Shown one piece after another: positions 34,557-43,640 of a stretch of 64,000 nt of DNA. The position numbers and the translations under genes were made by a program. The notes below the pieces were generated by a model. It had not been told where the DNA came from and did not search any database. It was given only the letters and a program-made list of their open reading frames with translations. Source of the DNA: Syngnathus acus (Eukaryota > Chordata > Actinopteri > Syngnathiformes > Syngnathidae); the NCBI RefSeq assembly GCF_901709675.1, contig NC_051087.1, positions 15,509,067 through 15,573,066 on the forward strand, given 5' to 3'. Each line of letters begins with the position of its first letter. The first letter of the stretch is position 1.

Positions 34557-37500
34557 CGTGCGCATGTGTGCTGTGCCTGTGTGTGTGTGAGCAACAAAAA
34601 ACATGCATGCAACAGCAGGGTGAGCAGCAGAAGATGAAAAGTAAATTTGACAGCTTAAATAGACCCCAGGATTGTGGAGATGAAGTTATGTAAGCTCACC
34701 GGATGCACATTTTCTCTTGTTATCTGTTTACACTTGCATGCGTGCCTCGATGGTTTACACATTACATATGATGAATCCAATATTCCTGCAAATAACCACA
34801 TAAGAATTAAAATGTTACTTAAAAATAGAACAAACAAATCAGCCTTGAATTAAAATGCTCCTTTGACATTTGCCAAAATGTGGGCAAAGAATAAAGAATG
34901 CTCAAGCTGCAAAAATAGAAGTAGCTCTGAGGCTGGTATATTCATTAGTAGAGTCATTTTGAAACACTCCACACTGAGTTGACCCAAAAAAGTCAAAATG
35001 GCTGCCATGATAAGAAATGTTTTATATTCAGTAGTGATGCAAATTATTTCACCTGTTAAGTCAAGTCAAGTCAAGTCAAGTTTATTTGTATAGCCCTAAA
35101 TCACAAGCAGTCTCAAAGGGCTTCACATAGACAAAAATTGACAATTATTCTCAAAGCATCCCCTGATCTTAAGCTCCCAAAAGGGCAAGGAAAAACTCAA
35201 AACCCCTGCCCGGGGAAAATGAGAAACCTTGAGAAGGGACCACAGATGGAAGGATCCCCCTTTCAGGATCACCAGGTTGTAATGGATGCAGAGAGGGCAC
35301 AAATAATACATAATATGAAAATCAAAAAAGTGGATGTCCAAGTCAGAGCGAAGGGCTGCCGGAGGAGCCCTCTACTATCCTGGCAGTGGAGGTTGAGCTG
35401 CAGTTCCCCCAACCTGAATTGGCCCACGAGAATCCAGATAGCCGCTGTCAGCTTGGGTGCCACCTAACCACCTCCCCGGCCGGGGAGGGGGGGGGGGAGA
35501 GAAAACAAAACAAACTCCGGCCGAATCGGCCACTACAAGTTAGTTAAAGGCCATGTCATAGAAATGTGTCTTTAAACGTGTCTTAAATGTTTCTACTGAG
35601 GTAGCAGTCCTAATATCCATTGGGAGGGCATTCCAAAGCTCTGGAGCCCGGATAGAAAATGCTCTAGACCCTGCAGACACTTTCTTGGCCCTCGGTGTCG
35701 CTAAAAGGGTAGCGTTTTGCGAACGAAGGTTACGAGACGGAACATAAGGAACAACTAGGTCGACGAGATACGAAGGCGCTAAGCCATGCAGTGATTTATA
35801 GGTTAATAGAAGAACCTTGAAGTCACATCTTAAATGGACCGGGAGCCAATGTAAATTGGCTAATATTGGGGTAATGTGATCAAATTTTCTTGTCCGTGAG
35901 AGCAGCCTTGCAGCAGCATTTTGTACTAACTGTAGACTTTTGATGCGGGACTTAGGAAGACCAGAGAATAGTACATTACAGTAGTCCAGGCGCGACGTGA
36001 CGAACGCATGTATAATAGTTTCCGCATCACCGGTCGAGAGGATCGGACGAATCTTCGCAATATTACGAAGGTGAAAGAACGCAATTCTGGTTATATTCTT
36101 AATGTGCTTTTGAAAGGAGAGAGTTTGGTCAAACATTACCCCGAGATTAGTTACAGTATCGCTCTGAGTGATAGTACGGTTATCTATAGTTATAGCGGTT
36201 TCCTTGAACAAGTGTTGAAAACGAGTTGGACCAATTATCAACATCTCAGTTTTATCTGGGTTAAGACGAAGGAAGTTGAGAGACATCCATTGCTTGATCT
36301 CCGCAAGGCATGCCTCAAGATTACAACAATCCCGCGGATCTGTCATCGATAACGGCATATATAATTGGGTGTCATCCGCGTAGCATTGAAAACTAATATT
36401 ATATTTACGTATTATGTCCCCAAGCGGAATCATATAAATATTAAATAAAATTGGTCCGAGAACCGATCCCTGTGGGACACCACACGTAACATTATAGAGC
36501 TCAGAGGACGCATTGCCATGGACCACTCGGTGCGTCCTATTTGATAGATAGGAATGGAACCAGCCTAGTGCTGACCCTGAAATACCAACACAACTTTTAA
36601 GACGCCCTAATAAAATATCAAAGTCTACAGTGTCGAAGGCAGCACTAAGATCGAGTAGTAACAGTACAGATGAAGTGTTTGAATCCATAGCTATGAGGAG
36701 ACCGTTAGTCACTTTAGCAAGTGCTGTCTCAGTGGAATGATTAGCTCTAAAACCAGACTGAAAAGAGTCATATCGATTATTGGCGACCATGTAATCAATA
36801 AGCTGCTGTGCTACTACTTTTTCAAGAAGTTTTGCTATGAATGGGAGGTTTGAAACTGGCCTATAATTACTGAGACAGTCCGGGTCAAGATTTGGTCGCT
36901 TAAGTAACGGTTTAATGATAGCGGTTTTAAAGGCTGTTGGCACTATCCCAGAGGAGACAGACAGCTTGATTATATTTAAGAGAGACGGTCCTAAAATTTG
37001 AAATAATTCTTTAAGTGGTTTGGCTGGAAGAGGGTCGAGCAAACATGTTGTTTGTTTAGCCGCACTAACCATTTGTGTAAGCCTTTCAAGGGACACGCTA
37101 TTAAAAGTTGAGAGGGTTGTTGCATGATCATCAGCGTTGGTAAACGGCGGGCTCGACCGAGCGATTGGAATGGTATTCTTGATCTCGTCCCTAATGGACT
37201 CAATCTTTTGAGCAAAAAATTTCATGAACTCGTCAGCTGAGTGGAAGGAATTATCGGGGGTCGGCTGGCGTAGAGTCAGCTTTGCCACTGTATCAAATAG
37301 GTGTTTCGGATTGTTTTTATTGAGATTAATAACTTGCGAAAAATACAGAGTTTTTGCTAAGATAAGCGCATCTTTATATTTCAGGAGGCTATCCTGCCAT
37401 GCCTGATGGAAAACCTCAAGTTTGGTTAGACGCCATCTGCGCTCATGCTTTCTACATAATTGCTTAAGCGTACGCGTTTCATCTGTGAACCACGGAGTAG

Positions 37501-40500
37501 GCAATCTACGGCGAGTTTTCAGACATAACGGCGCCACAGAGTCAATGGCATTTAACAATGTCGCATTGAATTCATTTGTAAGATTATCAACAGAGCCGGT
37601 GTACGCGGGAAATATAGCGGACAGTAACTCAGATAGCGCAGTTGCAGTCATGGAGTTAAAATTACGGCTCCTATAATTCCGATTGCTCTCTTGTCTTTGA
37701 CAAGAAACTAGAATTTCAAATTTTATTAAGTAATGATCAGACAAAACAGTAGTGTATGGCAGTACTGCTATATTTGAGGTTGCAAGTCCTCGGGATAATA
37801 CCAGATCTATGGTATTTCCATTCTTATGCGTTGCTGCCTGTACGGCTTGCGTAAAACCAAACATATCAGTTAAAGTCTGAAACGCCGAAGTAAGTGGCTC
37901 TGACGGTAAATTCATGTGGATGTTGAAATCGCCCATGATAATTATATTATCCGCATTGGTTACTAGATCAGCCACGAATTCTGAAAATTCATCCAGGAAG
38001 CCAGAGTAAGCCCCGGGTTACAGGGAATTTGATGACTTGTTGACCAGCTCAGTGGCCTAGTGGTAGAGTGTCCGCCCTGAGACTGGAAGGTTGTGGGTTC
38101 AAACCCTGGCCGGGTCATACCAAAGACTATAAAAATGGGCTTCCCTGCTTGGCACTCAGCATTAAGGGTTGGAATTAGGGGGTTAGATCACCAAAAGATT
38201 CCCGGGCGCGGCACCGCTGCTGCACACTGCTCCCCTCTTCCCCAGGGGATGGATCAAATCAAAATCACATGGGGATGGGTTAAATGCAGAGGACACATTT
38301 CACCACACCCAGATGTGTGTGTGACGATGATCACTGGGACTTTAACTTTAACTTGTTGGATGCTGCTGGAGCCTGCCAAGGACACAAGCTCTGGTTAGAT
38401 TTGCGCTAACTAGTAAATAGAACGACACAAGCGAATGGATTTATAATTGGACCAAAACAATGACCAGTTCAGGAATTGGATCGATGGTTGGAAGACCACC
38501 CTTAGTGTGAGCATATCTCAGGTCCAGGGATGTACATCGGCACACATGGACTATTCCGGTTGGACCTAAACTGAGGCTTTGAGTTCCAAAATCAAGTGAG
38601 TCAGATCTCACAAATGAGTAGCTGAAGAGTGTTGCAACCAAAATTGAAGCATAGACCCTCAAATAATGAGTGATGAATAATGTCTGGAAATGTGAAGGCA
38701 TCATGGTGCTTACTTACATCATAGTGTAATGCAATTAAATTACAGTTTATTTACCAGTGTTTTATATCCATACATTTTCTGAAACACTTTTCACGGGAAT
38801 TGTGAGCGTGCTGGAGCGTATCCCAGCTGACTCTGGGCAGTAGGCAGGGGACACCATGAACTGGTAGCCAGCTAATTTAGAGTGCTCAATCGACCTACCA
38901 TGAGTACCCAGAGAAAACACACGACGGAGCCGGAATTGAACCCGCAACCTCTGCACTATGAACCCAACCAGTCGACCACCATGTTGTACAATTATTATAA
39001 ATGTTCCATAATATACTGTTTTAAAAACATTTACTGCAATTTGTTGTAATGACCGTAGTGACAGCTATTTTTTTTGCCCAGTCATCTGTCTGGGGGTTCT
39101 GCGTTTATTTTTTAAAAGAAAACACTCCCTTCTAAGAAATGAGCCATGGTGTATACAGACGCCACTATATGATAATGGACACTATTGTGAAAATTTTCTG
39201 TTGCTCATATGTTGCAGGTGGCGGTGGAGCAAGGGAACATATTGGAGGGCTGAAGAGACACCACCAGTTGCAAGAAAGCAAGGTCAAAGTGGTCCGACTC
39301 TCTGAGCTTATAAGTGTCCAAAGACTCCCACCAAATGCTGAAGCCTGTCCCATGGTGCCTGTAATTATTATGTAGGATTTCTACATACTGTACATAAATA
39401 GCAATAGTTGATTAAAAATGATGTCTGTTTTTAGGAAAACATGTCCGCTTTTTGTGTGGAGTCGCAAGACAGAACAATGGTTTTTGCTACACAAAAAGAT
39501 GATTGTGTGGACTGGGTAGAGAAACTTTGTCAAGGAACCTTTCAGGTTAGACCACAAATTATATTGTGTTTGATAACTGTCAATGCTTTTCTTTTGCATA
39601 CACAGTTGTCTCTCTAAACCAAAATGTCTTCGGTCAAGTTAATTGGTGACGTTTCTCTCTCCTCAGAGGAGCACTGGCTCAGACACTAATGAGCTTCGTA
39701 TGGAGGAAAATCAGATATATGCAACGACAAATGATGGTAATGTCTACTGTAGTGCTTTAATATTTCTCCACCACATGACCCCCCTACCCTTTTCAATAAA
39801 TATTTTTTTATTCTGGTTTCAATGGGGGACAAAATAGAACAGTCTTTGGGTAAATTATGCTCATAAAGTTTAAAGTGTCATTCATCGAATATTAATACAA
39901 CTAGCGTGGTAATACATTCCGTATACTCATCTTTTGTCCCCTCAGAGTTCAGTGTGGTGGTGCAAAGGACAGATGCAGCAATACGTTGTGGACTGCAGGG
40001 ATCATATTGGCTACAGGTTGGACAAAAGACCCTGCTTTTGAAAGATACCCAGAAAGTCAACATTGTAAGACAATGGCCGTATGAACTGCTACGACGATAT
40101 GGTAAAGATAAGGTAAGGGTTTTCAAATGTATTAATAATTAAAAACATTCAAAGCAAATTGCACATTTAATTGACATTTGAATTGGTTACAGGAACATGT
40201 GCAATCATATTCCTGCTTTGCATTTTACGTTCATACATCTGTTGAACTGCTCCTCACAAAAATTAAAAAGCCTTCAAATTCAGAACCGCTTCTGCAATAA
40301 ACCATGTCGTTAGAGTCTTCTCAATGACGGTACTGACTCTAGATTTCCATCTGGTCCCGGAAATACGATGGAATAAAAGTGTAGATATACAATATAGGAA
40401 TAAAGTTGTAATTTTATTTTTAAAGTCAGTCAGAGTAAAATAGTCATTTTATTGGGTGAATGGCAAACAGTAAATACAACAGTAAATGTCCAAGACCAGC

Positions 40501-40924
40501 ACCTGCTGTCGCTCCACTGAGAGACCTGTAATTTAGTCATTATCTTAATAAAACTGTTTTAGTGTCATTTATTTTTTTAGTGATGCATTATTATTTATTA
40601 TTATATTATTATTATTATACCATTTATTATTTATTATTATTATTATTGTTTTTTTATCCATCCTCTAGCGTTTCCTCTTGTCTGTTGTTCAGTGGTCTAT
40701 TATTTGTGAGAGTAAATGTGCATGCAGGAATAGTTTTCTCTATGTGTGTCTTGAAGTATCAGTGGGATTGGGTTTCTTTAGTCTTCTGTGTTTTATTTGT
40801 GTAAAGATTTTTATATTATTGTTTGAAAAATGCTAAATAAATAAAGTCTAATATTAATACTTTTATATCTCCAAAAATACGTTTTCATCATGGCCCTTAA
40901 TATGTATGAAATTAAAGAGTAACA

Positions 40925-41020
<96 letters not shown>

Positions 41021-41955
41021 AGTTGGCCTTAACGATTGAAGCAGGAAGAAGATGTGACAGTGGTCCTGGAACATTCACCTTTGAAACACAACACTCTGAG
41101 AAAATATTCAACCTGATTCAGAGCACAATCAAGCAAAAGACTTTAGCTGTTACATCAAGTAACCTTCATCAGGAAGAAGATAAAGGTTTAGTTGCCAAGA
41201 AACAAGTTCATTCCCCTCTGCCTGAAATACCAGAGATGACCAGTGCGGCCTCCATTCCGGAAAACGCAAATTTACAGATAGACACATCTCCCGGCACAGA
41301 AGACAATATGGTATGTCAAGATTGTTCTGCTCACTTATCCGAAAATCAATTACAGCCACCTCCAATCACTCTCATGCCTCTCCCAATGGTTCCAATATTT
41401 GACAAACCCTGTCGAGACCTTCATGGTTGCCAACCTGAAGCGGAATATGCCAACCCAGCTGACTGCATCAAAAATTTACCAAAACCTCAAGCTACCATGT
41501 CTCATGTGTATGTGGACCCCGCAAGTATTCTTCCCCTTCATCCTCCAACTTCAAAAGAAACTATAAATCCAGGCTCCAAGTCATTCATACCACACCCTTG
41601 CTCCATCACCAGTCACCCAGATTCTGTTTATTCAGAAGTGTATGATAAAGTCAATGTGGGCAAGAATGAACAAAATGCCAGTTCAAGTGAGCAACATTTT
41701 AAGCATTTGACGGAGGATGAACCAATTTATGCTGTACCCGTGAGCAAGGAAGATGAAGTTTCTGATAAAGATGAAACCAAACCAGACCCTTTTGCCCATC
41801 TCTATGCTCAAGTGAACAAAACACCTCCATCATCTAGTCCCTCTTCAACACCACCTCCCCCCTCTTCATCATCTTTAGTTAGCAGCATCGCTGCTGCCAA
41901 AATCTCGGACAACCCTCTTGATGATGTAATCTATGAAAACCTGGGCATCATTTAG
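30295..41955 (+). CDS. dok: docking protein (DOK family), seven coding exons, 517 aa
   Basis: Spliced CDS: 30295-30351, 30902-30980, 39218-39354, 39435-39545, 39667-39736, 39946-40112, 41023-41955. All introns are GT-AG and all phases agree. The product is a cytoplasmic, membrane-recruited adaptor. Residues about 4-127 form a PH domain (KKWKPVLL, GVGRLEI, KVVRLSELISV, TMVFATQKDDCVDWVEKLCQ). Residues about 152-245 form an IRS-type PTB domain (FSVVVQRTDAAIRCGLQGSY, WPYELLRRYGKDK, EAGRRCDSGPGTFTFET). The tail carries tyrosine motifs (EYANP, VYVDP, VYSEVYD, PIYAVP, LYAQV, IYENL). In known DOK proteins such tyrosines, once phosphorylated, recruit SH2 proteins such as RasGAP, Nck and Grb2 to dampen receptor tyrosine kinase signalling. 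The paralogue (dok1, dok2 or dok3 type) was not settled; the PTB looks nearest DOK1. Confidence 0.93.
30902..30980 (+). CDS. dok: dok exon 2 (PH domain)
   Basis: Acceptor TTTCCTTTTAG at 30901, donor GTACAT at 30981. The 79 bp read K-W-K-P-V-L-L-S-L and G-V-G-R-L-E-I-Q, continuing the PH domain, and end in phase 1. Confidence 0.9.
31062..31145. repeat. (TTTA)n(TTTG)n(TTTA)n tetranucleotide repeat in dok intron 2
   Basis: Three blocks in the order TTTA, TTTG, TTTA, about 84 bp, 82 bp downstream of dok exon 2. Confidence 0.95.
31662..32023 (+). mobile_element. tRNA-derived SINE with (TGGA)n tail and 14-bp TSD
   Basis: Starts GGCGGCTCGGTGTCGC; internal promoter-like boxes GGGTAGCACGTCCGCCTCAC (box A region) and GGGTTCGATTCC (box B). 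Ends AAAATGGATGGATGG. Flanked on both sides by ATAACTATTATATA (31648-31661 and 32024-32037), a perfect 14-bp duplication. The GATG/TGGA tail resembles that of Rex3-type LINEs, which probably mobilise it. Confidence 0.85.
32245..32560. repeat. 118-bp GC-rich tandem repeat (about 2.7 copies)
   Basis: ACCGGGCGTGCGTAAAAGCC or its variant recurs at 32296, 32414 and 32532, exactly 118 bp apart. Overlapping minus-strand frames with similar peptides come from this repeat and are not genes. Confidence 0.9.
32995..33115. mobile_element. single-end fragment of a related ...ACTATAAAACGC... TIR family
   Basis: CCAGTATTTTCTGCACTATA, then GTGGATTATAAAGCACACC and TCATATATAGGGTGCCCTGG have the layout of a common fish non-autonomous element end. 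The opposite end was not found. Confidence 0.45.
33237..33525 (+). mobile_element. SINE fragment, same family as 31662-32023
   Basis: Matches from GTCTGCCTCACAGTTCGGAG through CCTGTGTGGAGCTTGCATGT to GGGATAGGCTCCAACACGCC, with several substitutions and both ends missing. An older copy. Confidence 0.8.
33705..34175. mobile_element. possible MITE with CTACTTGGCTC inverted repeats
   Basis: TCTACTTGGCTCTACACCAA near 33730 and its inverted counterpart TACCAAAAAAAGCTAGTCGA followed by GTCGAGCCAAGTAGAT near 34135-34170. The inside is non-coding. Borders are approximate. Confidence 0.4.
34433..34590. repeat. imperfect (TG)n microsatellite
   Basis: TGTG runs interrupted by GCATGCATG, in dok intron 2. 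Confidence 0.9.
35058..38018 (-). mobile_element. 5'-truncated L2 LINE, antisense in dok intron 2
   Basis: The 3' end is a (TCAAG/AAGTC)n tail at 35058-35081, and the 3' UTR has the fish L2 block TTTATTTGTATAGCCCTAAA then TCTCAAAGGGCTTCACATAG. The coding part is open up to the truncation point near 38018, inside the endonuclease. Opposite in orientation to dok. Confidence 0.9.
35540..38016 (-). CDS. L2 LINE reverse transcriptase, 5'-truncated but open
   Basis: About 825 residues without a stop (the first Met is at 37975). It starts inside the AP endonuclease (IIIMGDFNIHMNLPSEP, NTIDLVLSRGL, LSDHYLIKFEI). RT follows: SNYRPVSNLPFIAKLLEKVV, FQSGFRANHSTETAL, LLLLDLSAAFDTVD, GVPQGSVLGPILF, Y-A-D-D-T-Q-L-Y with both catalytic Asp, and LGVMFDQTLSF. 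The end is typical L2: HWLPVHLRCDFKVLLLTYKS, ELWNALP, FKTRLKTHFY. Without the 5' half it cannot be autonomous. Confidence 0.9.
38043..38350 (+). mobile_element. tRNA-derived SINE with (ACTTTA)n tail
   Basis: Box A-like GGCCTAGTGGTAGAGTGTCC and box B-like GGTTCAAACCC, body TACCAAAGACTATAAAAATG, CCCGGGCGCGGCACCGCTGC and CACATTTCACCACACCCAGA, tail ACTTTAACTTTAA. Flanked by ACTTGTTG on both sides (38035-38042, 38351-38358). A different family from the GATG-tailed SINE. Confidence 0.85.
38770..38985 (-). mobile_element. old SINE fragment (GATG-tailed family)
   Basis: The minus-strand match includes the box B region (complement of GGAATTGAACCCGCAACCTC), the complement of ACCATGAACTGGTAGCCAGC, and the complement of GCGTATCCCAGCTGACTCTG. 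Diverged, in dok intron 2. Confidence 0.7.
39218..39354 (+). CDS. dok: dok exon 3 (PH domain)
   Basis: Acceptor GTTGCAG at 39217, donor GTGCCT at 39355. The phase-1 start joins exon 2 as a glycine codon. It reads GGGGAREH, then KVKVVRLSELISVQRL and NAEACPM. The first intron downstream of exon 2 is 8.2 kb. Confidence 0.9.
39435..39545 (+). CDS. dok: dok exon 4 (end of PH domain)
   Basis: Acceptor TTTTTAG at 39434, donor GTTAGA at 39546, 37 codons in phase 0. It reads ENMSAFCVESQ and CVDWVEKLCQGTFQ, the C-terminal helix of the PH domain with its conserved Trp. Confidence 0.9.
39667..39736 (+). CDS. dok: dok exon 5 (PH-PTB linker)
   Basis: Acceptor TCTCCTCAG at 39666, donor GTAATG at 39737. 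It reads RSTGSDTNELRMEENQIYAT, including the MEEN-x-IY linker motif of DOK proteins, and ends in phase 1. Confidence 0.88.
39946..40112 (+). CDS. dok: dok exon 6 (PTB domain)
   Basis: Acceptor TCCCCTCAG at 39945, donor GTAAGG at 40113. It reads EFSVVVQRTDAAIRCGLQGS and WPYELLRRYGKDK, the first two thirds of the IRS-type PTB domain including the phosphotyrosine-binding arginines of the LLRRYG block. Confidence 0.93.
40929..41014 (+). repeat. (TG)43 tract against the dok exon 7 splice acceptor
   Basis: 86 bp of uninterrupted TG followed only by TTTTCTAG and exon 7. The tract sits where the polypyrimidine tract and branch-point region would normally be. Confidence 0.95.
41023..41955 (+). CDS. 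dok: dok exon 7 (PTB end, tyrosine-rich tail, stop)
   Basis: Acceptor TTTTCTAG at 41022, just after a (TG)43 run. Reads in phase 0 from L-A-L-T-I-E-A-G-R-R-C-D to TAG at 41953. It ends the PTB domain (GPGTFTFETQHSEKIFNLI) and encodes a disordered 270-residue tail with Pro/Ser tracts and the tyrosine motifs; the last, Y511 in Y-E-N-L, fits the pYxN Grb2-type consensus. Confidence 0.93.
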   Translation: MALTIEAGRRCDSGPGTFTFETQHSEKIFNLIQSTIKQKTLAVTSSNLHQEEDKGLVAKKQVHSPLPEIPEMTSAASIPENANLQIDTSPGTEDNMVCQDCSAHLSENQLQPPPITLMPLPMVPIFDKPCRDLHGCQPEAEYANPADCIKNLPKPQATMSHVYVDPASILPLHPPTSKETINPGSKSFIPHPCSITSHPDSVYSEVYDKVNVGKNEQNASSSEQHFKHLTEDEPIYAVPVSKEDEVSDKDETKPDPFAHLYAQVNKTPPSSSPSSTPPPPSSSSLVSSIAAAKISDNPLDDVIYENLGII

Positions 41956-42041
41956 TAACTCAGTTGTTTGTTGCTGATTGTAAATTCTCAAAGCTGAACA
42001 ACCTAGTTGTCCAAAATGTCAACTGTACGTTAAGAAATGTA
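41956..42041 (+). other. dok: dok 3' UTR (start)
   Basis: About 85 bp of ordinary sequence after the TAG stop, before TE fragments begin. No AATAAA occurs in this part. Confidence 0.5.
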
Positions 42042-42200
42042 CCGTATTGGCCCGAATATAAGATGACCCCTATTATAAGACGACTCCCTCTTTTTCAAGA
42101 CTCAAGTTTGAAAAAAGACTTTTCGAACACCAAATTTAATTTTTATACAGAAAATAATTACATCTGAAACAAATGATTATAACAATATATTCGAGAGAAA
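42042..42200 (+). mobile_element. TIR-family end repeat (ATATAAGATGACCCC), copy 1
   Basis: ACCGTATTGGCCCGAATATA, TATTATAAGACGACTCCCTC, CAAGACTCAAGTTTGAAAAA is a common fish repeat. A second, direct copy lies at 42317-42480; a Rex3-like fragment separates them. Confidence 0.7.
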
Positions 42201-42212
42201 AACCTGGTGGTT

Positions 42213-42305
42213 TGTTGGGAACGTCTAGCAGTGTCCCCTGTCAGAAGGCATTTCAACTCCCACCTCCGACACACCTTCACTCACATCCCTGGGCAGGGAC
42301 AGTGA
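42213..42305 (+). mobile_element. Rex3/RTE-like LINE fragment
   Basis: GGGAACGTCTAGCAGTGTCC, CCTGTCAGAAGGCATTTCAA and CTCCCACCTCCGACACACCT match the endonuclease-RT linker of the family at 52990-53360 (there on the minus strand). Confidence 0.65.
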
Positions 42306-42316
42306 GGCTCAATTAT

Positions 42317-42480
42317 ACTGTATTGGCCCAAATATAAGACGACCCTGATTATAAGACGACGCCCTCTTTTTCAAGACTCAAGTTTGAAAAAAAACTTTTT
42401 GAACACCAAATTAAATCTTTATACAGAAAATGATTACATCTGAAACAAATGATTATAACAATATATTCGAGAGAAAAAGC
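42317..42480 (+). mobile_element. TIR-family end repeat, copy 2 (direct repeat of 42042-42200)
   Basis: TGTATTGGCCCAAATATAAG onward repeats the first copy with roughly 10% differences, through ATAACAATATATTCGAGAGA. Confidence 0.75.
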
Positions 42481-42606
42481 ATGTTATTTTGCCTCGTTCA
42501 AATCATGCAAAAACGGTCTATCACATCTTAATGTCTGAACATTTAAATATGTAAACTAAAGTGCAATCACATTTGTAAATGAATGGCTTGTGGTTTTCGA
42601 AATGTA

Positions 42607-42719
42607 AATAAACCAATCTGTGATAAAACAACAAAATTGCAATAACTGCATTAACCATCAAAGTGAAGTCTAACTGTAGTCTCGAAACAAATCTGAATAA
42701 GGAAAAACATTGCAATAAA
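42607..42719 (+). promoter_or_regulatory. dok: candidate dok polyadenylation signals
   Basis: AATAAA at 42607-42612 and 42714-42719 are the first clear signals after the dok stop codon. Use would place TE fragments in the 3' UTR. Not verified by any transcript. Confidence 0.3.
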
Positions 42720-42976
42720 ATAATGCAAACTGCTACCGTTATTGTTGGGGAGCCTGAGGACTGTATAGGGTGTTAGCTCGGATGGTTATGCTCTTTTCGC
42801 CCCAGGGTGTCGGGTTCAGCAGGGAAGACGTGGTTCAGTTTTGATTGCTTTACTGAATTATTGGCAAAAATGGATGGATGGATGGAAATACTCTCGGCAA
42901 CACACCAAACATAAGTCATCGATCGAGACAACAAAATACATTTGCTGGCGACCGTTAGTCGCCGTGTCGCTGCGTA

Positions 42977-43195
42977 AAGATTCAAGATTCAAGATTCAAG
43001 AGTTTTTATTCGCCATGTTTGAGCGTGCCAAACAAGGAATTTGACTTCGGTAAAACACACCCTCTGTTCAACATTTAGGTGACTAACAACACTCAGGACA
43101 TGTGAATAATGGCAAAAACAGTGTAGACAAATTCAAAAAGGTGTGAAGAGCAGGATGTTATTGCACAGTAATGACTCTGAGACTCTATGAGGCTA
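42977..43195 (-). mobile_element. LINE tail with (ATTCTTGA)n end
   Basis: Tail AAGATTCAAGATTCAAGATT at the left, then the complement of the 3' UTR seen at 22010-22385 (GTGCCAAACAAGGAATTTGA, TTTAGGTGACTAACAACACT, TCAGGACATGTGAATAATGG). 5'-truncated copy. Confidence 0.8.
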
Positions 43196-43640
43196 CTCGT
43201 ACGATGCGAGGCAAACTTAAATGAGCGCGCCGGAGCTGTCAATCAAACGGCGCGCACACGAAGCAAAACGCGATCGGACAAACGGCACAACAGTGGACAG
43301 TAGTAACAATGAAATGTACAGGACTGTCTCAGAAAATTAGAATATTGTGATAAAGTTCTTTATTTTCTGGAATCCAATTAAAAAAAAAAACTTTCATTCT
43401 GGATTCATTACAACCCAACTAAAATATTGCAAGCCTCTTATTATTTTAATATTACTGATTATGGCATACAGCTTAAGAAAACTCAAATATCCTATCTCAA
43501 AATATTAGAATATCATGAAAAAGTATACTAGTAGGGTATTCAACTAATCACTTGAATGGTCTAATTAACTTGAAACACCTGCAAGGGTTTCCTGAGCCTT
43601 GAAAAACACTCAGCTTGCTTCAGTAAACTAAATCGCAAGT

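Noticed and set aside
30981-39217. CRISPR-like array or other ordered repeat
   Set aside because: Eukaryotic intron with tetranucleotide repeat, 118-bp tandem repeat and SINEs; no short regular repeats with unique spacers.
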